Source: Gnetum montanum
Taxonomy: Eukaryota > Streptophyta > Gnetopsida > Gnetales > Gnetaceae
Direction: 5' to 3'
Assembly (NCBI GenBank): GCA_015680685.1
Contig: MNCI01021483.1
Span: 66,914 to 130,913, forward strand
DNA length: 64,000 nucleotides
Position 1 is the stretch's first letter, and every line of letters starts with the position of its first letter. This document shows positions 23,517 through 33,620 of the stretch, one piece after another. Position numbers and translations under genes: made by a program. Below the pieces are notes generated by a model. The model did no database searches. It had not been told where the DNA came from and was given only the letters and a program-made list of their open reading frames with translations.

Positions 23517-24760
23517 ATGGACAAGATTTTATCTACACCACTAGTTTTAACAGGTTTACACAACCAAACCATTAGAAAGCTTGATCCCTCAATAATAGAA
23601 ACCAAGCTAGCCTTCGATGACGCAATCACAGCTACGTCAGAAGCACCTCCAAACTGGCTAGAGCAATCGACGCACACGCTAGATCTGGAAGCTGGAGATG
23701 TAACCGAAGATTCACTCAACACAGTCTCCGTGGTTACGCATAGGGGTGAGACTAAAAATCTCAAGGTTAGTTCTCTATTAGACCAAAAGACACATGATGA
23801 CATACAACAGGTCCTCCAAAATAACATTACTGTGTTTGCATGATCATACAAGGATATGCCAGGACTAGACCAAAGACTAATCCAACATAATATAATTCTA
23901 GATCCCAATATCAAAGCTGTTAAACAGAGAGCACAAAAAATCAAGCCAGAATTTGCACTAGCAGTACGTGAGGAGATCACTAAACTGTACCACGTTGGTT
24001 TTATTCATGCAGTTGATTACTCATATTGGGTGTCTAACATTGTAGTGGTTCCTAAAAAGACCGACGGAATACGCATTTGCATAGACTTCGAGGACTTTAA
24101 TAAAGCTACAATCAAAGACAACTTCCCATTACCGAGTATCGAACAATTAGTGGATACAACCGCTAGACATGCGCTTTTGTCCTTCATGGATGGCTTTTTG
24201 GGCTATAATCAAATACGCATCAACCCAGAACACCAGCTAACAATGACATTCATGATGCCTTGGGGGACCTTTTGTTACAACATGATGCCTTTTGGTTTAA
24301 AAAACGTCGGAGCAACGTACCAACGGGCTATGACGTATATCTTCAGTGATTACCTCCTGGGGAGACTGAATGATTATGTCGACGATATAGCTGTTAAGTC
24401 TATAAAGTCAAAAGATCATTTAGGGGATCTAGAGTTAGTCCTCAAAAGATGTTCTAAGTACGACCTCCGACTCAACCCAAAGAAGTGTGTGTTCAGAGTT
24501 AAAACCAGACGCATGCTGGGTTTCGTGGTATCAGAGACTAGCATACACGTAGAGCCTAACAAGGTCAAAGCCATTGTTGAATTCGCACCCCCTACAAGTC
24601 TTAAGAAATTACGTGGATTATAGAGGAGGTTACAGTTCATCAAGAGGTTCATTTCGAGATTAACCGACAAGTTACACCCTATGCAAAATTTGCTTAAAAA
24701 GGGGGTTAATTTCGAATGGACGGATGATTGTCAGCGTGCGTTCGACGGCTTGAAGTAGGA
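23517..24760 (+). pseudogene. Reverse transcriptase of the young element
   Basis: Copies element RNA into DNA. The frame opens with a linker (23517-23843), then a TGA where the related fragment at 1-750 has Trp. RT continues at 23856-24623: GFIHAVDYSYWVSNIVVVPK, catalytic Asp in FMDGFLGYNQI, NMMPFGLKNVGATYQR, and YVDDIAVKS with the Asp pair at about 24375. The thumb and connection run through stops at 24621 and 24756 (LLKKGVNFEWTDDCQRAF). All catalytic Asp residues remain; inactivation is by three stops in an otherwise single frame. Confidence 0.92.
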
Positions 24761-25795
24761 GCTTCAACGCTTACCAACAGTTTTCCCGCCGCAAAGGGAT
24801 CAACCATTTTATATCTACCTCACAACTTCAGATGTAGCCTTAGCAGCATTACTTTGTCAAAGAAGGGACGATGGATCGAAAATACCCATCTGCTACTTGA
24901 GTTATGCTCTATGCGATATGAAATGAGGTATAACGAAGTAGAGTGTAACTGCTTAGCGTTAGTATTTACGCTCAAAAAGTGTAGATATTATCTTTTCCGT
25001 AGTCAAGTTAACATCATTTGTAAAAACAACATTCTTAGGGCCATTACACACAACTTATACGAGAGTAGCAGAATAGCTCGTTGGAAGGCTATTACCGTAG
25101 AATTTGATCTGCATTACATTGGTCAATCTTCTATGAAAGGCCAGGCAATAGTCGACCAATTAGTAACATCACCCATTGACAGTCAGGCAACCATAGAGCC
25201 TGAATTCCTAGATGAACATGTACATAGTTTAAGCCCTGTCTTAACAGGCCCCGAAGCGACATTGTATTTTGATGGAGCTTCAACTGCTAGGGGCGGTAGT
25301 GCCACCACAGTTATTACACTCTCACCTGAGGATGTGCGTCTTCACGCTTATCGCCTGACCTTCCCCTGTACGAACAATGTGGAAGAGTACGAGGGGCTCC
25401 TCAGAGGATTACTAACCACCAACAAACTTGATATTCGACACCTGGTAATTAGGGTTGATTCGATGCTTGTCATTAATCAGGTCACAGGAGTCTATGCCTG
25501 CAAGGCTGTACACTTACAACCCTATTGCGATACGGCTAAAGATCTTTTGAGACGATTTGCAACTATCGATGCCCAACACGTGCTGCGAACCGTTAACACA
25601 CTAGCCGATGCACTGGCTACACTGGCTTTGAATGTGCTCTCACATCTGTTCAACACCTTTCGTGCATTAATAACATATTGCACAGACCCCATCATTGAGG
25701 CAACACAAGTGTCTTCTCTGAACGAGGATAGAACTCCAGAGTGGTACGATAACATAAAAACTTACCTCTTGAAGGCTAACTACCTCCTAAATTGA
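24761..25795 (+). pseudogene. Tandem RNase H domains (retroviral type, then Tat-specific)
   Basis: The first RNase H (about 24761-25190: PFYIYLTTSDVALAALLCQ, RYNEVECNCLALVFTLKKCR) changes reading frame near 24905-24925. The second RNase H (25255-25640) is a separate domain with the acidic set spread as YFDGAST, NNVEEYEGLLRGL, IRVDSMLVINQV and NTLADALATLA. Such an additional archaeal-like RNase H is known in Tat-lineage elements. The open part runs 24728-25795 and ends at TGA. A second frame change separates it from integrase. Confidence 0.88.
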
Positions 25796-25819
25796 CACAT
25801 GCATAGAAAGATGCAATTC

Positions 25820-26982
25820 GCAAGCAAGCTAGGAAATACGTTATCATAGGCGACAATACTCTCTGTAGATGCTCGTTCGATGGTGTGCTGCTTACTTGCG
25901 TCGACAAGGACCAAGCACAACGTATAGTTGGTGAGGTCCATGAGGGACTATGCGGAGGACATGTGGCACCATGCACTATGGCTTTGAAAATCTGTCACTT
26001 AGGGTATTACTGGCCTTACATGGAAAAAGATTGTCTGACAAAGGTTAAAACGTGTGACACATGTCAACGTCATGCAAACCTTATACACGTGTCACCTATG
26101 GAGTTACATACGACTTAGATAACATGGCCATTCCAATGATGGGGACTAGATATCATAGGCCCCATTACACCGAAATATTCCGTAGGTCATAGCTTCATAA
26201 TTACCACCACTGAGTACTTCACAAAGTGGGTAGAAGTTGTTCCCCTACAGAAGATCACATCTCAACAGATCTGCCATTTCATCTTAGACAACATTGTAAC
26301 CAGGTTTGGTCTCCCGATGACTATCGTGATCGATAATGGACCACAGTTTAGTAGTACGGAGACCAAATATTTCTGTGATAGCCTTGGAATTAAACAATCA
26401 TTTTCCTCACCTTACTACTCGCAAGAGAATGGTCAAGCTGAAGCCACAAACAAAGTCATCATCAATCTGCTCAAGAAAATGCTCGACAGCAACAAGAGAT
26501 GATGGCATGAAAAAATCCTTTATGTGCTCTGGGCGTATCGTAGTACATGTAGGACGGCCACAGACAGTACGCCCTACAGCCTAGTCTACAAATCTGAAGC
26601 AGTGCTACCTCTCGAGTTGCAAATTCATTCTCTACGAATGGTCCTCTCCATGGTTATAAATGAGGCTCAACACACCAAGTCTCGAATCACGGATTTGGAT
26701 TCAGTAGAAGAGAAGCAAATACAGATGCTTGATACGATTGAAAAGTATCAAGACAAACAGAGATAGAAACATTGCCACAACCTTCAGAAGCGCCCGATCA
26801 AGAAAGGAGATCTAGTTCTCAAGGCCGTGCATGAACCAGCAGGCAAGTTCTCTACAAAATGGGAGGGCCCTTTCTTGGTGATTGATGCGTATAGCAACGG
26901 AGCATTCAAGTTAGCGAACGTCAACGACAATGAGTTACCGAATCCTGTAAATCACATATATATAAAGAGGTACTACATTTAG
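25820..26982 (+). pseudogene. Integrase of the young element
   Basis: Inserts the DNA copy. The zinc-binding HHCC region lies at 25935-26075 (EVHEGLCGGH, CDTCQRHA). The core has the DDE triad: GLDIIGPITP (26144), VIDNGPQF (Asp codon 26332) and QENGQAEATNK (Glu codon 26440), a D-35-E spacing. The C-terminal domain reads KGDLVLKAV, AGKFSTKWEGPFLV and NHIYIKRYY, with a stop at 26980-26982. No chromodomain is seen. Stops at 26116, 26143 region, 26500 and 26764 break it. Confidence 0.9.
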
Positions 26983-27005
26983 CAGCATCTCTGGTGTCAA
27001 TATCA

Positions 27006-27500
27006 GGTATGGCAATAATTATCCGCTATGACATTAAACTGGCAACAATCGTCCGCTATGACGCTAAACTGGCAACAATCGTCCGCTACGACTTAAAACT
27101 AGCACTCCTTTCACGCATCCGCCACGACGCTAAACTGGCAAGTTGTGACCGTCTGCTACAACGTAAAAATGGTAGTGTTGTACAGGTCCTCCAAGATGAA
27201 AAACTGGCATCTTTTGCACTCGTCCACCATGACGCTAAACTGGCACTGGCTGTCCGCCATGACACAAAACTGGCACAGGTAAGTAGCTGTCTGCTGAGAA
27301 GTAAAACTAGCACAGATCCGTCCTTGGGTCATGACATGAAACTGACATCCACAGCATAGTCTACTGAGACCATAAATCAGACACACGACCGTCCGCTATG
27401 ATGTAAAACCAGCACTTCTCGGACCGCCCAAACTTTAAACTGGGACCATGGTCTGCTGAGACTTAAAACTAGCAATGAAAGTCTACCAGGACTTAAAACT
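27006..27500 (+). repeat. Tandem repeat block 2, after pol
   Basis: About fifteen diverged units of 29-40 bases with the core CGCTATGACGCTAAACTGGC. The block begins 24 bases after the integrase stop. Hypervariable tandem repeats in the 3' untranslated region are known in Ogre/Tat elements and can seed satellites. Short open frames on both strands here are repeat translations, not genes. Confidence 0.85.
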
Positions 27501-28651
27501 GGGACTTACAGACTACTGCCATGCAAATCAAGCGAGCATGATCATCTCTGTACAGTTGCACGAAAAACCAGGTGGGATACTGGAACAGTTCCAACATCGC
27601 TACCCCACCGGCATCCTACTGATTCCTCGGATGACCCGAGAGGCATACTACTGACACCTCAGAGATGCCGTCACTACGCCCACTGCAGCTGTGGTACTTC
27701 TGAGAGTTTATTTTTACCAGCCGGAGCCCTGATGAAATCCTCATCGACAACGACCTTGGGGACCTCCGCTGATCATCGCTATCAGACACTGGCTTCGCAG
27801 ATTCACCTAGCTGGTTCTTTGCATAACCAGTTAGGTGCACTGTGTCTGATGTCTTTTGGTAGTGATATGCTGGACCAAGCATCCAGATTGGATACTCTGG
27901 CCTTACGCTACAGCTCCTTCTTCATGGCCTGATCACTTTATCTTGCCTTAAATGGTGCTCGTTTCGACAACCTCGCTGGTTGTTCGCACAAGCAATGGTG
28001 TTCTCTATTTTCTTCTATGGTTGAAGGTTACTTGCTTCGAGGATGTGGTTCAAAGGTACATTCATCTGAGCAGTGAAGTACAAATAGCATTTTGAGATGG
28101 CTGCTCAGGTTAGCCCGTCCAGTTAGAAGTGCATGCCTCTTTCCCTCATAATCCTACCCTTAGCTCTTATTTCGTTTCATCCCTACCACTTGCTTCCTGT
28201 ATGCAAAAGCTACATACGCAAGCACCCGTTTTTTTCACTCGCATTGTAATCAAGTCTATAAACAGACGTAACACAATTAAGTATCGTAGCAGAGATATCG
28301 CAGAAGTGACGCGCCATGCTCCTTTTGGAAGCATTCCTGCTATACTCTGTAACAGAGAAGTCTCAGACTGATGCGCTATGCTCATCTGAAAGCATTCCTG
28401 TTGACATAAGTATGCATACATTTCTGTGCGTTCAATGCGTGTATTCCATACTTCCGCCATCCTGACTCACTTGAGCCTTCCCCGAACCTATTTTCTACTA
28501 TACCATCCTATCTCCCATACTCGCCATCCTTGCTCTTCTATGTTGATAGGGCGACACTTGAGTAGCCATTGATGGATGCTGTTGGTGCTTTTTACCAATC
28601 CAGTGTTTCGTATTCTTTGTCGACGTCTTTCGGGCAAGCCCTCTAACCGTC
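27501..28651 (+). other. 3' untranslated region of the young element
   Basis: No coding is supported. It contains an imperfect hairpin (27781-27850) and a 25-50 base direct repetition near 28310-28400 (CGCCATGCTCCTTTTGGAAG versus CGCTATGCTCATCTGAAAG, both followed by CATTCCTG). Confidence 0.5.
27781..27850. repeat. Imperfect inverted repeat (hairpin) in the 3' UTR
   Basis: Outer arms ATCAGACAC and GTGTCTGAT enclose inner arms CACCTAGCTGGTT and AACCAGTTAGGTG, with a loop of about eight bases. Inner arms are 13 bases with one mismatch. Confidence 0.6.
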
Positions 28652-28667
28652 AACAAAGAGGGGCCAT
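28652..28667 (+). promoter_or_regulatory. Polypurine tract of the young element
   Basis: AACAAAGAGGGGCCAT lies immediately before the 3' LTR. Its sequence is close to the tract of the old element, which supports shared ancestry. Confidence 0.8.
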
Positions 28668-30216
28668 TGAAACACCATGAAAATTGTGAGTCGGCCTCAG
28701 GCAAAGATTCGCAATTCAAGCAAGAGTACATGTCAGAATTCTAGAAGGGAGAACAAGGTAGAGAGGCACGTAATATCAAGTCTTCGATTTCCTTTGCAGA
28801 TTTCCAACCTTACTATGTTTTCTCTTTTTACGCTATATCACATGACATAGCATAATGACGCTTAGCGTGATTCTGTTTAACATAGTCTGGTATCAGAAGG
28901 TGACTTACTTTAGCAGATTTGGAGAGGCTTAAGCAGCGTAATATGTGATTTCTCATATGTTTTGCTAAGTCTTTTGTCCGAGGATGAGTTTACGCTCTAT
29001 TACGCACGGCAGCTTAATGAGATTCGAAAAAGTTAAAGAGAGTCCAAAGACACATAGCAGATCGACACCTTTCTTTTTGGCCACCTTATGCTCATTACGC
29101 GACGCAGCATGTGTCAGCGTAAGTTATTGTCAAATTAATCATTGCTTACGCTCCACTACGCTCGGCGGTGTACACGAGCGTAAAAAATCTTGAATCCATT
29201 GTTCTCATGCTTTATTACGCTCTTGAAACGTGACGCAGTGCGAACGAGTGTAATATAGCCCAAAGTTAGCTGCAACATATCTGACGCACAGTTGTTACTC
29301 ACACGCACAGTACGTAGATGAGCGTATTGTGCGTAATCACAAAGTTCAACACAAAGTTGGTTATGTCAATGGTGTTTCAAAAGGCTTGAAACACATGTCA
29401 TAATGACAATGCCTTCTCCACACGTTGTCAAACCTATAAATACTACAGTTAGCAAAAATATAGATGGACAGAGAAAGACAGATGGACAGAAACAGAGAGG
29501 GTAGCGTCTACACAATTTTGGCAGCATCACCTTCTAGTAGAAACAGAGAATATTTTTTGCTTGAGCATAGGCAGCAAGAGCGAGTGGCCCTTTGGTGAAG
29601 ACCCAACTTTCTCCATTGGTGATCATTAGTAGTTCCGAGCTGAGACTACCTAAAGCAAAAGGAGTAGATTAGGGACCAAGAGATCATCTGGCATGGATTG
29701 CAAGCTCTATTCATCACAAGCAGTTGATCGATAGACATTAGGACTTGACCTTCCTTGCATCCCATCTATGGCCTATGAGGTAGATCGAACTCCATTCTAT
29801 ACTTCTTCTTGGACAGTTTTCTTGTTATTTTGTGTGTATATTGCACAAGACAATCGGGGTCTCCCCAGTGTAGCTTGATATACAAAATATTCATTTTTTT
29901 GGGTCAAAACATAGATCTTGAAATTACACGTTTCTCTCATTTGTGATTCTTTTTGTCATGTTAATGTCAATGTTATTACCATTTATCTACATTGTTTTTC
30001 TTTCATTTCGCGGTTGGTCGAATCAGAACGTTCCACGAAATATTCATAATCTCCATTGGTTTACTGATTTAGTAAGTTCCTGTCTAATCGACAAGACCGT
30101 TCAGGGTGCCGTGAGTTCATTTTTCCATCATAGCCCTCACACGGATCCGTGGTTAAAACTGTGTATGCGGACCTCTGTTCAGTATTTTCCAGCTGCCGAC
30201 ATTTTCCGTCGTTACA
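28668..30216 (+). repeat. 3' LTR of the young Tat-like element
   Basis: 1549 bp from TGAAACACC to CGTTACA, keeping the TG and CA ends that the left LTR has lost. TATA box at 29435-29442. Many GCGTAA sites of the left LTR are GCATAA or GTGTAA here, consistent with CpG decay. Confidence 0.93.
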
Positions 30217-30221
30217 ACATC
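30217..30221. repeat. Target-site duplication, right copy (ACATC)
   Basis: Matches 12614-12618. Sequence after it continues exon 4 of the old element's antisense gene. Confidence 0.9.
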
Positions 30222-32227
30222 TACAATAATCCACATGCATTTTGCAGTTTTGTTAGGTTACTTGAAGAGGTTTATGGAGTTTCGTGTGTTGTGGAGGAAT
30301 GGGAAATGGCTTGCCCAAGAACCAAGCCAACTTTTAAGCCTTGCATAAAGCACATTTATCCAATGGTGTTGGCCTAGAACCCACTAGAGGGGATGGATGA
30401 TACATTATCCATTACTATCAAGAATCTTGATGGTAGGCGATGTGAGTTCCTTGACCACATAGATGATGAGAAGCCTCTCACATTTCTAGCAAGCATCCTA
30501 GAGGCCAAATGACTATGTAGGGAGGCCAAAGGAGCATTTGGGAAGAAACTTAGGAGGCCTATGAAGGAAGCACCACCAACATCAGACCAACCCACCCTGA
30601 AGAGGCTTAAGTTTAAGCCTAAGCCATTGTAGCAAGTAGTCATAGGTATGCTTTATTTAAGTTTTGGCTATCTAATTTTATTTTGAGAGTTATGGTTATA
30701 TTATGGTTTCATATGCTAATCAATTTTCTATGTGTTATGGTTGCAGACAAGTGTCAGGTCCTGATACCCCAAGTTGTTACATAGGAAGAACAAAGGTTTG
30801 TAGAAGAGGTAGTCCTACAGTAACTTGAGGTAGACATAAATGATCTAGATGCTTTATTTGGTAAGGTAGTACTAGGAACATCCCCCATCATCATCCTAAA
30901 GGAAGAGGAGGAGGAGCTAGGTATGCATGTGTCTTTACACTTCTTGTTATATCTTATTACTTTACGTTTGGTTTTTCATCCTAACCATTTGATGATTATT
31001 ATGCTTGTAGTAAATATTGAGCTACTAATTCAAACCCTTATTCCTAAATTTTATGCGAAACCATGGGTAGAGGTCCTGTACAAGGTGGAATTCATTCATG
31101 GGATGGCTAAGGACACCATCGACGAGTTACACCTAATATAGGTAAGGAGTTTATTTTATATGCTTTAGTTGTTTGGCTATTTCATAGGCTACATTATGTC
31201 ATGGTTACACCTATTTATGGTTATATTTATTATTATGTAGTACCTTATGTGAAGTGGGACCCTAGTAAAGACATGGATATTGAATCCCTACTGAAGCTTT
31301 CTTTTAATTTCTTTAGTAAACCATTGAAGTTATATGAGACTACTACTGACTAGCAATGTCGTGTGCCAAAACTTTATGGAAGCCGAAGAGGTCCAACAAA
31401 TCCTTATGGGAATAGGTTGTAGCCTTAAGGGAGAAGAGTCAATAGTAGGAGGAGGTGATTAGAGATCTCTAAGACTACAAGGCCTTTGTGAAAGCCCAAG
31501 TGGCTAACTTATGGAAATTATGAACCAAGGAGATCACATGGGCCTGCTACTGACATATTATTTAGGAAAAAGTAGTACTCTTATGGGAGATGGTAGAATA
31601 GTAGATGTAGATGGACCTCATCTCTAAAAGGATTAAGGATCGGAAAGGTAACTATACTTGGGTCCTAGAGTATGGTAAGAAACAAAAGGCCTAGGAGAAA
31701 TAGTATAAGGAAAATCATGGGGCCTACCTCAAGTCACTCACAGAGGAGTTAGTTGAATGGTGTAAGAGAGAGTTTTTCATCTAAGAGATCTGGGTCAAGA
31801 GTATTTATTATATTTTTGAGAGTACTCTCATGGTGGAGCAATCCCCTACTTCCTATATTACCATGACTGCAAGTGAGACCTCTGTAGCTGCTATTACCCA
31901 AGAGTCTCCCACTTGGACTACAATAGATAGGACTGGCATTCTTTCTAGCATCAATCTTGGGGATGTTAACTGGGTCAACATGAAGGAGGACCAGATCCTC
32001 CATCATTTGAAGGAAGGCCTTGCACATATACCCCTAGAATTTATGGAGCTGAAATCTCTATAGGTTTGATATATTTTATGTTTTATATTGTTAGTTTTTG
32101 TTTATGGATTTGGCTATTGGTTACTAACTAGATATGTATTGTTGTATTTTAGGCTTTAGAAGAAATTGGTGGCCCTAGTAGTGCAAGTGGAAATGACTCA
32201 CCACATCCTCCTATAAATTCTCCTTAG
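30222..32227 (+). pseudogene. Old-element antisense gene, rest of exon 4 and exons 5-8
   Basis: Exon 4 resumes and ends at 30645; then come exons 30747-30920, 31011-31141, 31241-32063 and 32153-32227, each bounded by AG and GT. Rejoined exon 4 is 1054 bases (1049 in the young copy), exon 6 is 131 (129) and exon 7 is 823 (818). Matches include IKHIYP and NPLEGMDDTLSITIKNL in exon 4, KPWVEVLYKVEF in exon 6 and VKWDPSKDMDIES at the exon 7 start. Exon 7 ends with TWTTIDRTGILSSINLGDVN and ILHHLKEGLAHIP. Exon 8 begins ALEEIGG and is shorter (75 against 234 bases). Exon 5 lacks the internal duplication of the young copy. Stops are frequent. Confidence 0.82.
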
Positions 32228-32539
32228 CATCCTCCATCAGTCTAGTCTAGCATGTTGGCTATATTTTGGCTTTATTATTGATGGCTATTGTTAGCCAAGA
32301 CTATGTTATAGATGGCTGTTATTATTATTTGGACATTTTTCCCCACAGTGTGGCTAGGGCTATGTATGATATGGATGTTTTAAATTTAAAATTTTGGTTT
32401 TGTTTTTTGCTATATATATATTGTTCTAGTATTGTAAACATTGTAAATGGTTATGTTGACAACTTTGTCTATAAAGTTAAATGGCTAAGCGATGCTTTTA
32501 AAGGTTAAATGTAAATAAATAAAATAAAATAAACGTTTG

Positions 32540-32720
32540 CTAGTTTTAGGCCATGGCAGGCGTAGGTTGTGTTGTTTTTCAAGTCCATGAATGACCATGT
32601 TGTGTGATTTTTTTTGTTAGTTTAAGGAAATGACAGGTTGTATTGCCAATTTATAGTCTTAGTGGACTATAATGGAAATTTAGAGTCTTAGTAGACTAAG
32701 GTTGAAAAGAAACCTATAAT
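32540..32720 (-). repeat. Degenerate short tandem repeats beside the antisense gene (old element)
   Basis: Units with TTGCTAGTTTTAGGCCATGG, TTTGTTAGTTTAAGG and GCCAATTTATAGTC recur every 40-55 bases. On the minus strand they read like the CTTAAACTAGC cores of block 1 in the young element. They lie between the stop of the antisense gene and the protease, the same place as block 1. Confidence 0.55.
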
Positions 32721-33129
32721 TTTTTAATGATTTTATGTTTTAAAGTTTCTAAGGCTTTTTTGATGTTTATAACATGAGTAAAAGTAAATAAGTAAAGATG
32801 CAAATGAAAGTACAAAGTTAGGCTACATGGATAAAGAGTAAAACTAAGTACATAAAAAGGTATAAAAAATTAAGAAAAAAATATTATGATACATGGCCAT
32901 AGGTGCATCTGGTTACATGGGCATACAAAGGTTAATGTGAACTTCACTTGTGTAGATTCGTCCTAATCATTGAAAGATTGGAAAATGAGTAAGGTTTATT
33001 CTACACAATCTTGTATTCACCATCACCTTCATTGATGATGTTAATTGGAAGTTCATCGCATAATGCATCTCGTGGCCTATCATTATCATTGTTGGCTTTC
33101 TATTCCCTCTTGGGTTGATGAATTTCATG
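32721..33129. other. Noncoding interval between repeats and protease (old element)
   Basis: AT-rich. No frame can be aligned with confidence beyond the decayed protease C-terminus near 33050-33130. Confidence 0.4.
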
Positions 33130-33620
33130 GCTTTCTATTCCCCTTGAATTAGTGGTTGGGAATTTCTCCCGTACCATAAAATCTAAGTAGACGAGCCCAT
33201 TGATAGAAAACCTTGATCCATTCAAGGATTTAAGGACTGTAATTGTTCTAGGTTGTATTTTTTCTAGTATGGCTAGTCACTCAACAATGGTGCATGGACT
33301 AACATTAGTCATAGCCCCATCATCTACATACACTCAATGCAATTTAAACTACCCTACACATATGTTTATGTATAGATGAGCCCTAGTTACTTTACCATTT
33401 TGGGGATTAACCTTGATTTTTCTCTCATGAAATAGTAAGGGTGTTGACTTTTTCTCCCTTGATGATGGAGGGACTTGCACTGCATGGATGTCTTTCTCAT
33501 TAGTAGGGATGTTCTTACTAATAGGGATGAAAGTAAAAATTTTGACTAACACCTCATGATGTGTGGTAGAAGTCATGATCAGGTCATATAAGCTCAAAGT
33601 TGTATTCCTTTGCTTAAGAG
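33130..33620 (-). pseudogene. Aspartic protease of the old Tat-like element
   Basis: The minus strand starts from SLYDLIMTSTTHHEVLVKI (33597 down), parallel to SLYDLLMTSREHREAMVRML of the young element. It continues to the active-site region VYVDDGAMTNVSPCTIVE, which keeps Asp-Asp-Gly-Ala, and to LNGSRFSINGLVYLDFMV. It follows the gag linker in the same frame, with stops. Confidence 0.82.

Larger units (their letters stand above)
12619..30216 (+). mobile_element. Young Tat-like Ty3/gypsy retrotransposon, 17.6 kb
   Basis: A complete but inactivated element. Order: 5' LTR 12619-14167, PBS 14174-14192, gag 14410-17166, protease 17167-18197, short tandem repeats, antisense gene 23115-18940, RT 23517-24760, RNase H and second RNase H to 25795, integrase to 26982, tandem repeats 27006-27500, PPT 28652-28667, 3' LTR 28668-30216. 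The second RNase H, the giant size and the long protease-RT spacer place it in the Tat/Ogre group. Both LTRs are 1549 bp. In the first 300 aligned LTR bases I count about 20 differences, mostly transitions and many at CpG, so the insertion is not recent but is clearly younger than its host element. Confidence 0.93.

Noticed and set aside
26994-27386. Open frames on both strands with repeated HDAKLA-like units
   Set aside because: Produced by the ~33-bp tandem repeat after the integrase stop; unit length is not a constant multiple of three.
12613-30222. A longer target duplication than ACATC
   Set aside because: The extra A visible on the right side is accounted for by the terminal CA of the LTR, so five bases is the supported length.
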